A stretch of 64,000 bases of DNA, taken from the NCBI GenBank assembly GCA_021234155.1, contig JAJEKV010000020.1:6308563-6372562 (forward strand), given 5' to 3'. The position numbers were made by a program, and so were the translations under genes. Under the pieces are notes generated by a model. The model was not told the origin of the DNA, did no database searches, and saw nothing but the letters and a program-made list of their open reading frames with translations. Source of the stretch: Isoetes taiwanensis (Eukaryota > Streptophyta > Lycopodiopsida > Isoetales > Isoetaceae). Below, in pieces: positions 25,180 to 36,239 of the stretch (its first letter is position 1; each line of letters begins with the position of its first letter).

Positions 25180-25335
25180 CTGCCGAGATGGGTTCTGCTT
25201 CTTGCTTCTTCTAAATGCCGACATAGCCAGAAGCTGCTTCTTCCTTCTTCTAAATACCCACATAGCCGGAATCGGCTTCTTGTTTCTTCTGAATGCTGCC
25301 ATAGCCGGAAGCGGCTCTGCTTCTTCTTGTTTACT
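25180..25335 (-). repeat. 39-bp minisatellite near the 5' end of H2
   Basis: Three to four units on the minus strand, each able to encode a 13-residue phrase of the type AFRRNKKPIPAMW or VFRRRKKQLLAMS. It lies within a 125-codon frame (25302-24925) that otherwise lacks recognisable composition. The repeat keeps frame because 39 is divisible by three, so a translated product cannot be excluded, but nothing else supports one. Confidence 0.6.
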
Positions 25336-26458
25336 GGAGGAGGAGCTAGCAGCTCGAAGGTGCTACTGCCGCCCTAGCTCGAAGGTGCCCTCGGTAACCC
25401 TAGCCAAAAAAAACCCTAGAATCTTACGTGGCATCATCTCTTCCATTGATTTTATCAAATCTGGGCCGTCGAAAGTTTTAGGGTTTTATGCACGACATAC
25501 ACTAAAACTTTATAATAAAGGATTGTGTAATTCATCTCCGTCGTGAAACCACTGCATATGTTGAAGAACGTATTATAGTCATCAAGCGACCATCTGGTGC
25601 CTCGGCTATCAAACACGAAGAGTGTGATATCATGGGGTGTAACATTCGAAGTCACGGAAAACATGATACCTGAACAGCTTGAACATAAGCTTCTGGTCTG
25701 CAAATACAACATTCCTCCTTGCGGTCAGCACGTTGTTAAACCATCTCTCCTTGCAAATGATGCATTCGATGGAGTGCTTCATGCGATTAACGACAGCCGT
25801 CCAGGAAGCGTCCCGTGTGGCCTACAGCATAACAAGATGAATCAGCAGCAAGAACGCATGGATTCCACAAGACAGGCCAATATTACCTGACTAACATTGA
25901 TTGAACCTCGCGAGCTCCTCGCATAGTCTGCCCTTGATGGCCTCATATCGGGCGCCATGGCATGCACAGAACTAAAGGTTCCTCTCCGACGAGTGAACCT
26001 CTTCAGGGAGCGGGAAAGGCGCTCGGGAATGTTCAAATGCAATTAATTTCTGGAGCAGGAGAGTCACATCACAGATAGGTAATGATGGATCTAATGTAGG
26101 TAATGATGACTACTCATAGCCCTGCGGTGGCAGGCCGGTGTCGTGTCCCTCACGTCCATCATATATCTCCACCTGTCTATATCCATACCAGCGTAATTCT
26201 ACATACAGCTATACCTATACCTATACCTATACCAATGGGGTATACATTCGAACTGAGTATAAATACTCAAGGTATAAATATTTGGGTGTAAATACTCTAG
26301 ATATAAATATTAGATAGCCTATTCATATATTCTCCAGATTAACCATATTTGGTGTCCAGATAAACCACTTGGTGTCTAGACATGAAACCTTTGTAATAAA
26401 AGAAACATGGAACTTTTTTATAACAGAAACAAATTACTTTTTCACAACAGAAACTTCT

Positions 26459-26794
26459 CTACAAAAAGCATTTTCGACAGCCTATGGTGGTATGCCTGGG
26501 AAATGCATAGCCAATGTATCCTGCCGAGTCTTCTGAGTCATCGTCGGAGGACACGTCACTAACAACGTGAACAATCTTCACCCTCTTTGATTTGGGCTCT
26601 TCGCTGGTGCTGGTTTGATTAATGGAAAGTGCTGGTGCTGGTGGTGCTGCTGGTGCTGGTGCTGGTGGTGGCTTCACCTGCTTTCCCTTGCATCTCTTTC
26701 CCTTTATCCTTACTGGTGCTGACTTTGCAACCGATGATCTGCGCCTTAAAGCAGCAAGCCTACCTCCTGCACAAGCGGCCAAGTCCCTCAACAT
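26459..26794 (-). CDS. Hypothetical basic/Pro-Ala-rich protein or first exon, 111 aa
   Basis: The frame has an arginine-rich start (RLAALRRRSSVAKSAPVRIK), a Pro/Ala low-complexity tract (PPPAPAPAAPPAPA), then a KSKRVKIVHV segment followed by an acidic SDDDSEDS stretch. This looks like a disordered, possibly nuclear N-terminus. It lies upstream of and on the same strand as the FCP1-like gene and could be its first exon, but the link is not shown: a stretch of satellite-related sequence (26330-26400) separates them and the frame ends at its own stop. Confidence 0.35.
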   Translation of the reverse strand: MLRDLAACAGGRLAALRRRSSVAKSAPVRIKGKRCKGKQVKPPPAPAPAAPPAPALSINQTSTSEEPKSKRVKIVHVVSDVSSDDDSEDSAGYIGYAFPRHTTIGCRKCFL

Positions 26795-26939
26795 CCGAAG
26801 GATTCGACACCTGCTTCAGGTTATCGCCATCGGATGAGCCGGATCTTACAAACCTTGCCTCCTGACAATAGATCGATCGGGATACTGTTCCCTTTTTAAC
26901 CTATCAATTTCGTATGCAATCTAACCCTAAAAATTTCGT

Positions 26940-28525
26940 ATGCAATCAAACCACGCATAGTCCAGGTTTACCACGTGTCCAATCTAACCCTAAAAATATC
27001 GTGACCAGATAAAGCACTACTTCGTGTCCAGAAAAACCACCAACAAGTGTCCAGATAAACCATAGGGGTAGACATAAGAATTGGATATAAACACTCAACG
27101 TATAAATACTTGGTGTATTTATACCCATGGTATGAGATTAGAAACCCTATTCATGCATTATCCAGATAAAACACTTCTTCGAGTCCAGAAAAACCACCAA
27201 CATGTGTCCAGATAAACCATAGGGGTAGACATAAGAATTGGATATAAATACTCAAGGTATAAATACTTGGTGTATTTATACCCATGGTATGAGATTAGAA
27301 ACCCTATTCATACATTGTCCAGATAAACCACTACTTCGAGTCCAGAAAAACCACCAACAAGTGTCCAAATAAACCATAGGGGTAGACATAAGAATTGGAT
27401 ATAAACACTCAAGGTATAAATACTTGGTGTATTTATACCCATGGTATGAGATTAGAAACCCTATTCATACATTGTCCAGATAAACCACTACTTCGTGTCC
27501 AGAAAAACCACCAATAAGTGTCCAGATAAACCATAGGGGTAGATATAAGAATTGGATATAAATACTCAAGGTATAAATACTTAGTGTATTTATACCCATG
27601 GTATGAGATTAGAAACCCTATTCATACATTGTCCAGATAAACCACTTCTTCAAGTCCAGAAAAACCACCAACATGTGTCCAGATAAACCATAGGGGTAGA
27701 CATAAGAATTGGATATAAATACTCAAGGTATAAATACTTGGTGTATTTATACCCATGGTATGAGATTAGAAACCCTATTCATACATTGTCCAGATAAACC
27801 ACTACTTCGAGTCCAGAAAAGCCACCAACAAGTGTCCAGATAAACTATAGGGGTAGACATAAGAATTGGATATAAACACTCAAGGTATAAATACTTGGTG
27901 TATTTATACCCATGGTATGAGATTAGAAACCCTATTCATTCATTGTCCAGATAAACCACTTCTCTGTGTCCAGATAAACCACCAACTTGTGTCCAGATAA
28001 ACCAATGGGGTAGACATTGGAGTTGAGTATAAATACTAAGGGTATGAATACTTGGTGTATTGATACCTTTGGTATGTCAATCCAAGCCATACTCATGCAT
28101 TGTCCAGATAAACCACTACTTCGAGTCCAGAAAAACCACCAACATGTGTCCAGATAAACCATAGGGGTAGACATAAGAATTGGATATAAATACTCAAGGT
28201 ATAAATACTTGGTGTATTTATACCCATGGTATGAGATTAGAAACCCTATTCATACATTGTCCAGATAAACCACTACTTCAAATCCAGAAAAACCACCAAC
28301 AAGTGTCCAGATAAACCATAGGGGTAGACATAAGAATTGGATATAAATACTCAAGGTATAAATACTTGGTGTATTTATACCCATGGTATGAGATTAGAAA
28401 TCCTATTCATTCATTGTCCAGATAAACTATACAAGTGTACAGATAAACCATAGGGGTAGACATAAGAATTGGGTATAAAAACTCGGCGTATAAATACTTG
28501 TTGTATTTATACCCATGGTATGTGA
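26940..28525. repeat. 157-bp tandem satellite, about ten units
   Basis: The marker CATAGGGGTAGACATAAGAA recurs at about 27061, 27218, 27375, 27532, 27689, 27845, 28160, 28317 and 28449, with a diverged unit near 28012, giving a 157-bp period. Each unit holds two to three GTCCAGATAAACCA or GTCCAGAAAAACCACC boxes and a palindrome-like ACTCAAGGTATAAATACTTG followed by GTGTATTTATACCC. Diverged pieces continue left to about 26205. The array sits between the FCP1-like gene and the MULE gene, both transcribed leftward. Related boxes occur in the 5' part of the kinase frame near 38508. Confidence 0.95.
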
Positions 28526-28546
28526 TAAAAAACCCTAAACGATCCA

Positions 28547-31179
28547 TCACTCTAGAAGATGGTGATGGCATTCACGTGCAAAGACTGTCTCACCAGGAAC
28601 CCTCTTCTTTCGCTTGCGCCCTCTATGAATGGTGTTGGCCTTGCAATAGTGTTTCCATCCATTGAAGTCACAAACCGTTGCCATGGTAGGAGCTGGGCCA
28701 ATCGCAATGGTGCTTAGCAGCAAACGTTGTAGTTGTCCGCCTAGCTCCCTAAGCAAGAAATCGGCCTCTCTTGCAATGGTGGGATTGCTGGAAATAGTGT
28801 CCCTGATATGTACAAGGCTGGCCTCTATACTTTCCTGCAGCTTAGCTTGAGTTGATGGAACCTTCTCCTCGTCAACATCCCTACCATAATCCTCGGAATC
28901 CTGTTGATTCCCATTGGGAGCATCAAAGCAACCGTCTTCCTCAGTGTAAGCTTCGGCCATGGTTCTCAAGTTAGCTAATCCGCCACCTTGTGAACCAAAG
29001 AGGGTTCCACAAACCCTTAAGATGTCCTCCTCCTTGTAGTTGGACATCATACGAAGAACCTTCACTTGGTGTTTACACATGTTACCTTTGATACCCCAAG
29101 GACAGTCACAGCATGACCAATTCTCATTGGCAACCACCACCAAGTAAGGGACTGATTCTGTGTTCTCGTCCCATGCATCCATGTTCTGGCTCCATACCTC
29201 AGCCGTGCCTGCCTTGTAATCCAGCCATCTAACTGTCGTGTCAGAAATGCCACGTGCACCAATAATAGCTGTCTCAACAATATGTTCTTGTTTGCGGTTA
29301 AATTTGAAGCCCTGTTCCTTCTTAAACTGGTCATATGACATATGTGTTTCTAACTGATTCACCAACATGTACAGCAGCCAATCAAGCCGCCTCCCTCTCA
29401 GTGCATGCTTGGAAAGCCCAAGCCTTTTCTTCATGTGGAAATGATAGGACTCTGCCCCAGCATTAGTTTCCTGGTTTGCATGAGGATAAACTCTAGTGGC
29501 TGTAATCCAGAAGGAGATGTTTTTGGTCCAAACCTTGTCCATGTAGGACACAACCTTCTTGTATCTCTTATATTTTTGCTTGAACTCTTCGAGGAGTCTC
29601 AAGCCTTCTACACGACAAGATTCCAAGTATGCCTCCCGAAGTCTACCATCACCCTCGACGTGAGTGCCATACATAATGTGCCCCAACTCCTTGAACATTT
29701 CAGCCCTCACTTTCTTGTCCTTAACTCGCTTCACTAACATCTTCAACCAATTCCTCCTAACGTGCCACAGGCACAACTGGATTGCTGAATTGGGCCATAC
29801 TTCCTGCAAAGCCTTAATTTCAGCCTTCGCATCATCCACAATGAAGCATGAGGGTGTCCAAGCTGGATCCAACTTGTGAATGTGTTCTTTCATAGCTGTG
29901 AGCCATGGCCGAATTTCTTTTGTTTCCTGACTAGAAGTCATAACCCATGCAATTGGCACACCATTCCCATGACTGTCAAAAATTAGCAAGGTATATAAAC
30001 TATAGCAATGGTCATTGGTCTTAAAGGGTGAATCCATAGCAACAACATTGCCTTTACCATGTTCCAACAGAATCTTCATTTGGAATGGAGTGATAACACC
30101 TAAAGTGAATGGTCTGCCTTCTTGATACAAGAATACACACTCTTGGTGTAGAGAAACCCACAACCTAATGCTCTCTGGAACATTTGGATGTAGCAGCCAG
30201 GTGTCTCTAGCAAGTTTGCGAGAGATATTGTACAGATCATCCATATCAAGAATCTGATCACGGTTTGGCCCATTCCTCCTCGTGCTTTGTCATGACCTGT
30301 TGGAAAGTGTGGCTCTAATGCAGCAAACTCCTTGCCCAAAGCTTCTTCTTCTTAGATAGCCAGGGGGCCACATTGAACCTGGTTTTCTCGCAATTTGGGT
30401 CCTCCCCTCCATGGCATGCCTACCCTTGTGAATCGATATGCTTCATCTCATAAAAAGTTATCTTTGTCCACTCTGGCCTCAAGTATAATTGCTTCAATTG
30501 GAAGTGGCACATGCACCCGCGCTTGATGCTGGCTCCCCTGAACCTCTTGGATTGAGATGGATCCAATCTCTTAGCTTCAGCCACCAAAGCCTTCCGTGTT
30601 TTGTCGAGCACCTTTCGGGTATTGCCCCGGAGGTCCATTGGACCATAGGCACACCAGTAGCTGCAAAACCATAGCCCCAATTCCCCCACCCCCAATTCCG
30701 TCCATAGTTTATGTCAATCTCAAAATGCAAAGCAGAAACTGAACAAATAAATGCATTAAAAGAAGAAAATACACCGGATAACTGGATAACACTGACATGG
30801 TGGTGCTGAGGTGCGCATTTTCGTCCACCTTCCTCTTCAGATCCCCCAGTTTTCTGCGGTTTGAAGACCTCTTGTAGAAGTTGGTGTTTGTGCCATCACA
30901 GTTCTCCTCTCCGATTATGAAATCAGCTGCCCTGTTGCTGGGAATGTAGCAAGTATGGACACATTGGGTCTGCTGCCCGCTGTCGGTCACCACTTCATCA
31001 TCGACTGGAGCCACGTTTGGAATGGGCTTCAACAGCTTCTCAATTCTCCAATTCAGATCGGCTTTAGAGAAGGGACCAGGTGGAGGATCCTGCAGGTCCA
31101 CGAGCTTGAGGCTCTGAAACATGCAGCCGGCTGATTCAAGCAACTCTGCTATGACCTTCAAGCAGCACAAGGAGTCCAA
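28547..31179 (-). CDS. MULE-type transposase gene, frame-broken in the N-terminal half
   Basis: The main frame, 30244-28547 (565 aa), is a Mutator-like transposase of the plant SWIM-finger class, which cuts and pastes DNA in the nucleus. Visible: catalytic Asp71 in VAMDSPFKTN, Asp137/138 in CFIVDDAKAE, the CLWHVRRNW motif at 158-166, Glu265 in NAGAESYHFH, and a SWIM zinc finger C379-x-C381...C390-K-H392. Upstream pieces continue the family: 30695-30420 has CAYGPMDLRG and GASIKRGCMCHF, and 31179-30775 is joined to it by a 56-bp intron (30719-30774). A frame break lies in a G-run near 30680-30700 and at least one more in 30280-30400. Terminal inverted repeats were not found. It could be a decaying element; a domesticated host gene is less likely given the breaks. 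Confidence 0.85.
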
Positions 31180-32169
31180 ACTAAACTATTGTTTTTAATC
31201 AATGCTCGATCATCTAAAAACCATGATATATGTAGTTTTTTATGCATGATTTTATTTGATAGAAGAAAACCACATATTATAGTGGTTTTGATGGGATCGA
31301 TAGTGGTTATGAATTTTTAGAAAGTTAGGGGTATACTGTGAATTTTGCAAAAAGTTAGGGGTATTTCATAGTTTTCCCCTTAAAACTAATCGTGGTTTAT
31401 GAGATTGTTTCATGCATACTATACTAGCTCATCGAAACTAGTAATGGTTTAACAAAACCACTCTATGTCTTCAAGATATGGTCTAAAAGCTAGTTTCATT
31501 ATGCCCACTATTACTCAATATACATTGAATTTAAAACTAAATTGAAGGGTTCTATTGTTATTTTAAGCCTGAGGGTTCTATGACCATACATGCATGGTGT
31601 GAGCAAAGCTTTATATGCTTATCTTAAAAAGATGTCAATATTTCACATTAAATCATCAATAGTTGCACATATTGCATGTAGATATACCACACTTATCTAG
31701 TAGTAAAAGAAGGAGCATCTCGCTAGAGCCCAAGTGGAATATGAGATATACACACTAAACCAACATTGATCTATAGGTTTTACCATTATTTTGTATTTAA
31801 GCTAAGTTCTAAAATTTCTTATTGTGGCAAGAGCAAATTACATAAGCACCCTTTCCAAATATTATAAGAATACCTTGCCCCAAATGGAAATGGCCCCCTT
31901 TTTTTCTTTTTATGGCAATAGGTTTTTTTGTGTTCCATTAATAAAGTTGTGTTCATGAATATCGTAAATACGTCCGAAGACCAAAACAGGAGTCTCAAAT
32001 GACAATTGGAGTCTTCAAGTTGTATGTTATAAAATGAGTGATTGCAAAGGACATTTTCTTATTTGATTGATCACATAGGACAACTGGTTGCGCGAGGGCA
32101 AGTAGGTTCCCCAATGACAGAAACGGGGTGGTTTTGTTGGTTTTTTGGGGTGAAAAAAGCCCGAGTCGT
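31180..32169. other. AT-rich, no gene recognised
   Basis: Contains phrases such as ACCACATATTATAGTGGTTT and CTAGTTTCATTATG that recall the other A/T arrays in the window, without clear periodicity. No coding segment. Confidence 0.4.
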
Positions 32170-32405
32170 TGGATTCAGGTTCTTTTTACAATGGTGTTGA
32201 TCTCACGGCTCCATATGAAGGCAATCCAAAATAGAACTCTGATACAGGGACCGGATTGGGCTGGGCGGGGCTCCTGCCTAGCCGAAAATTGGTCGATGGG
32301 CCAGGCCTTGCACGAATTCAGGTTTTTTTTTTACAGTAGTCTTACTTCACGACTGGATTTGTAGGCAATCGAAAATAGAAAGTCTGATACAGGGACCGGA
32401 TAGAG
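32170..32405 (+). repeat. Tandem duplication, about 150-bp unit
   Basis: Two diverged copies share TTCAGGTTYTTTTTTACA, GGCAATCSAAAATAGAA and CTGATACAGGGACCGGAT in the same order, near 32175-32260 and 32325-32405. Non-coding. Confidence 0.7.
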
Positions 32406-33520
32406 GCTATCGAGCAGAGGATGGGACAATCTATCTTCTCAATTTCTTACTTCATGCTTCCACTTTCTGCTATGTTGGGTGTTGCTTTAAATTTGCTGTG
32501 TTTTATTGTTATGAATCTTGAGCCGACTTCAGATTTCCTCGTCAAATGCATGTGGCTGCTTTTGCTCAAAGTTTGAGAAGCCGTTTATAAGGGCTTTGCA
32601 TGTTTTGCATCGATCTTCTTCTTTGCTTCCTCTTTCCGATCTGTTTCTGCCTTGCCTGGATGGCCTGGGTTATGAGTTGGAATTGCAAAGTTTCTCTTCT
32701 GTGATCTTTCTTTGCCGGTTGGATCAGGGCTTGGATCGCCCGCCGAGTCTCTTGCTTCTCTTCTTTGCGCGATTTCCCTCATCTTCTCTGCCACGTGTAC
32801 AGCAGTTAAATTCTCTTAGGATTTAATGGTTGAATGAACGGTCCTTGCTTTTTTGTGATGCCAAAAAAAGCGATTAGGATTAGGATGGGTAGAGCGAAGG
32901 GGATGGGAAGCAATAAATAGAAATAGAAGAACTCGATGGGATGCATAATGTTTTTTACAGGGTTTATGGGTTTCTTTCTAACATTTAATATCAACCATTG
33001 ATGTTGAGCACATCCCCAGCATGATCCCAAATCAACCGCTCACATCTTTTTCCCCAAAGAAGGCTCCGCCACTTTCTAAGGTCCATTTTCCAACTGCTGC
33101 CGGATTATTGCTGCATGGGCCTGGCATGGTCGGAAGATGGACATCTCACCACAGGAAGCTCTGCAATCCTCACCGCCCCAAGCTTTGCCTACTCTCCTGC
33201 AAACAGCAGCCGCCATAGCCACAAATTAGCGCCATACCTAAACCGCCATAGCATCTGTCGGCTTCTCTGCTCTCTACCTACCTTCATCGCCATACCTCTG
33301 CTCCGCTACCCCAGCCAAAAAAAACAAGGGAGCACCCGCTTCTAACTCCAGCAAACAGATTCGAGCAGATAGGGATTCGAACAGATAGCCGCGATGGAGC
33401 ATGGCGGCAACCCAGCAGATTTCTTCCACAGCCACAAATGGAAGCGAATTGCGTGAATACCCTGATAGCAGTTGTCACCGGTGCATATTCTATTCTAATA
33501 AAACATTGTTCCGCACAGAA
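32406..33520. other. No gene recognised
   Basis: T/C-rich leader-like sequence with open frames up to 102 codons, none recognisable. CTTTCTAAGGTCCA at about 33073 parallels CATTTCCTAAGGTCT near 35230, hinting that the repeat family at 33521 and 35709 extends leftward. Confidence 0.35.
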
Positions 33521-33644
33521 CATCTAAATGGCAAGAAGCTGCTCAAAACCGCTAAAATATACGGTTTTCCATACTATACACAGCCCAAATCTTACTCCAC
33601 ACCATTGCATTCCAAATACGAAACAAAAAACGGGGAAGTTTATC
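33521..33644 (+). repeat. 124-bp dispersed repeat, copy 1
   Basis: Matches 35709-35832 at about 114 of 124 positions without gaps by eye (CATCTAAATGGCAA, CTAAAATATACGGTTT, GGGGAAGTTTATC). No terminal signature was recognised. Confidence 0.85.
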
Positions 33645-34334
33645 GATGGAAAACAAAAGAGAGGGGAAGAACCAAAAAAATAAATTATTCATCACATCAC
33701 ATGGCTAGAAAAATTGCGTTCACGTCTTATTTCTTCGCTTCTTTTTCTCTATTCTATTTATGTCGCTTCTCCAGCCATGGCGATGGGGCTTCTTTTCTGC
33801 TTCTCTTTCTCTGGCGATCGCATGCTTTGCTTTCTGGCGATGGGGCTTCTTCTTCCATTATGATGGCGATGGCGCTTCATTTCTTTGGCGATGGCATTTG
33901 TTAGGTTTTGTTAGATTTTTTGTTGCATTGAAGCTGCAGAGTTGTAGTTCTTAGGTTTGAAGGAAGCTGGGAGATGGAAGTTTTTTTGCCTGGAATACTC
34001 TAAGACTTTCTGCAACCGAAGAATGGAGCCGGCTTTTGTTTGTGTTCTCAGAGGTCTTAACTTGTTTTCTATGTTTGTTCTTGTTCTTCCAGTTGTTCGT
34101 TTTGATGATTATTTGTTTGAATGTGCAGGTCCTAGCATAAGTTCTGTGATACACAGGTATAATAGAGGCATAATCTTCCGTGGCTTTCAGTTAAACATTG
34201 TATCTCTTCATATAATGCGTTTTGAAAGACTGAATATATTGGAAAACAGACTTTTCAATGATTTCTGTATGCATGATATAGTGCTTTCTTGCTCCTAAGT
34301 AAGATGTTTCACATGAATGTTTATTTCCTTTTTA

Positions 34335-34660
34335 GGTTGCTTCCAACTGTTAACAATATGCAGATATTGAGATTGAAAAAGGAACTAAATATTGTTCTTG
34401 AACTAGTTAAGACAAGGAGGGACTCTGCAAACAATGGCGATTATGGAAATGACCTCTTGGGGCTTATGCTAACAGAGGCAATTGGTGGTGGGAGGTCTCA
34501 TGGAAGTTTCAGCAACAACAAATTGATAGAATGCAAGACATTCTATATTACTGGCCATGAACTTTGATGTTGTTAGCCAACCACACTTTGTGGCAGGATC
34601 TGGTGCGTAGTAGCGAGGTACAGGTCCTGGAAATGTGCAAAGGGGCCGTGATATTTGAGT
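34335..34660 (+). pseudogene. Cytochrome P450 fragment, CYP72-clan-like
   Basis: After an AG acceptor (TTTTTAG) the frame reads LLPTVNNMQILRLKKELN, then NGDYGNDLLGLML and ECKTFYITGHEL, ending at 34567. This matches the region before and at the start of helix I of CYP72-clan P450s, where AGHETT follows; here TGHE is kept and the following TT is lost. A shifted continuation gives LLANHTLWQDLVRSSEVQVL, the next conserved segment. P450s are ER-anchored monooxygenases. The heme-binding Cys region, the EXXR motif and the membrane anchor are missing, so this is a relic of one or two exons. Confidence 0.8.
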
Positions 34661-35334
34661 TTGGAGAACGTGATAAGCAGTATCTTTTATTCTCTTCTGG
34701 ATGCAGAACTGATCAGAGCTCTTAAAAGTTAGATTTTTTGACGTGCAGATTTCAGTTTAGGATCTTTTCCTTTTTATACCAAGCGTGGCTTCCAAATCTT
34801 CTGCAGATGGCTGTAGATGAAGTTCTTAAAATGGCTTTTACAACTGAGTTGCTTCAAATGATCATCCTGCTTTATTAATAGCAGGCAAATGATCAGCCAT
34901 ATCCTCTTCGTTATTACTAGCAGGCATCCTTAAAGCAGTAGAGTCGCCTTGAGACTTCCATAATCTATGAGCTTATTAAGCTAGAATTTTTATGGGGCTT
35001 GATTGTCCATGGCATTGCCGGTATTGGCAAGGGGTTCAAATCCCCAGAGCTGGACGGTGCAGAGGAAGGCCCTGTATATCAATAACCAAATTATCAAAAA
35101 ACAACAAACACTGGAATAAGTATTATGGGTTACGTTTGTGAGGTTGAATCCCAGCCCTGGATCTGGAGTATATTCTAAACATGATGCCAGATTAGTGGCC
35201 AGCATCTTTTTGGAGAAAAAATGTGCTGCCATTTCCTAAGGTCTCCATCGAAGCCATCGTGACCCAACAAAAAAGCTCCGCAGACCATGCAACAAACCCC
35301 AAACAAACCCCAAATCCGGCTATCGCTGCCGCTC

Positions 35335-35585
35335 CAAATCCCAAGTCCGGCTGAGGTAGATCGCAGGGTTTCCACGATAATCCCAAATCCCAAGTCCGGC
35401 TGAGGCAGATCGCAGGGCCCAAGTTTTCTTTTCACTGAAATCTGAGGATCGCTGGGCGCTGAGGCAGATGCGCTGAAATCTGAAATCTTTTCACTGAAAT
35501 CTTTTCAGATTTCTTTTCACTGAAATCTGAGGATCCGCTAGGCGCTGCAGGCCGCTGAGGCAGATCCGCTGGGCGCTGCAGGCTC
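35335..35585. repeat. Short local duplications
   Basis: AATCCCAAGTCCGGCTGAGG occurs at about 35338 and 35387. TTTTCACTGAAATCTGAGGATC and GCTGGGCGCTGAGGCAGATC/CGCTGCAGG phrases repeat through 35430-35585. No protein-coding signal. Confidence 0.7.
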
Positions 35586-35708
35586 CCCTATAACAGCGCC
35601 CTAGAAGTTATGGCTGCCCCCGCTCTGCTCCGCCGCACCTGCTCGAAAAGAAACTGGCAACCATATGCCAACAACAAGCTTGCCACCAGATCGAAATTAC
35701 AAATTAGA

Positions 35709-35832
35709 CATCTAAATGGCAACAAGCTGCTCAAAGCCCCTAAAATATACGGTTTCCCATACTCTACACAAGCTAAATCTTACTCCACACCACTGCATTC
35801 CAAATACAAAACAAAAAACGGGGAAGTTTATC
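35709..35832 (+). repeat. 124-bp dispersed repeat, copy 2
   Basis: Partner of 33521-33644 in the same orientation. The P450 fragment lies between the two copies. Confidence 0.85.
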
Positions 35833-36239
35833 AGTTGAGATGAGAACGTTATTTTATTTACCTGCAGCTAATGACATTGTTTACTGTTAGTACACATGAC
35901 AATCATTAATAGTGAATGGGTACCTATCATTAATAGTGAATGTTATTACACGTTACAATCATTAAGAGTGAACGTTAACTATCACGTGACATTACTTACA
36001 ATGTTTGCCCTGAATCATGCAAATAAATAATTATTTTAATTCGTGGCATAAATAAATGTCCATTTTTTGGAGGGAAAAAAAGCACTAGTAATGTGATGGA
36101 GAAATTAGTCATAATTTATGACTTCAAATAGCAATAGTCCTCATCTTAACTCATTGTTTCTGTGCACTATAAACCAATGTCAAAGAAGACAACAAACATT
36201 CACTATCTTAATGCACAAACCATTGGTGATTAGTTTACA

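Larger units (their letters stand above)
22043..25522 (-). mobile_element. Non-autonomous Helitron H2 (3,480 bp)
   Basis: On the minus strand it starts TCCTTTATTATAA after A (25523) and ends with hairpin GCCCAGCAACGCTGGGC (22069-22053), then AATTTT, CTAG (22046-22043) and T. The sub-terminal words CGACGGCC and AAACATCTAC are shared with H1. Its insertion lies inside codons of the FCP1-like gene, and excision restores an open frame across the join. There is no Rep/helicase frame. Inside are a 400-bp-spaced duplication (23458-24165) and a 39-bp minisatellite (25180-25335). No captured gene is recognised. The 5' end is less like H1 and H3 (about 16 of 23 matching positions), so it may be a subfamily. 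Confidence 0.88.
20202..26042 (-). pseudogene. Gene with C-terminal FCP1/NIF-type HAD domain, split by Helitron H2
   Basis: Minus-strand exons: 26042-25887, a 65-bp intron (25822-25886), 25821-25523, Helitron H2 (25522-22043), 22042-21016, a 199-bp GT-AG intron (20817-21015), and 20816-20202. Across H2 the frame continues as TTEMNYTIVTICPSDMSYAY. The middle portion is unrecognised, with acidic runs (EELEEEEEEEEDNQADP; DENNKDDDNNNNDDEADS). The C-terminus is a HAD domain: PKVLVFDLNGVLCR, YPRPYLKEMLDQ, CAIWSSMEHRNI, MIMVDDDALK, NPPSYHP. The first aspartate motif reads DLNGVL, with Asn where FCP1 phosphatases have the second Asp, as in other plant DLNGVL proteins. Two likely frame breaks lie near 25632 and 20365. 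It could be a host gene or element cargo; a relative lies at 60.05 kb. Confidence 0.75.

Noticed and set aside
24896-25546. 216-codon plus-strand frame
   Set aside because: It runs antisense through the 39-bp minisatellite and across the 5' end of Helitron H2, so it is a shadow of repeat DNA.
35020-35060. tRNA-like GGGTTCAAATCCCC stem-loop (also GGGTTCAAATCCC near 43895)
   Set aside because: Only the T-arm-like word is present. No acceptor stem or anticodon arm can be folded around it.
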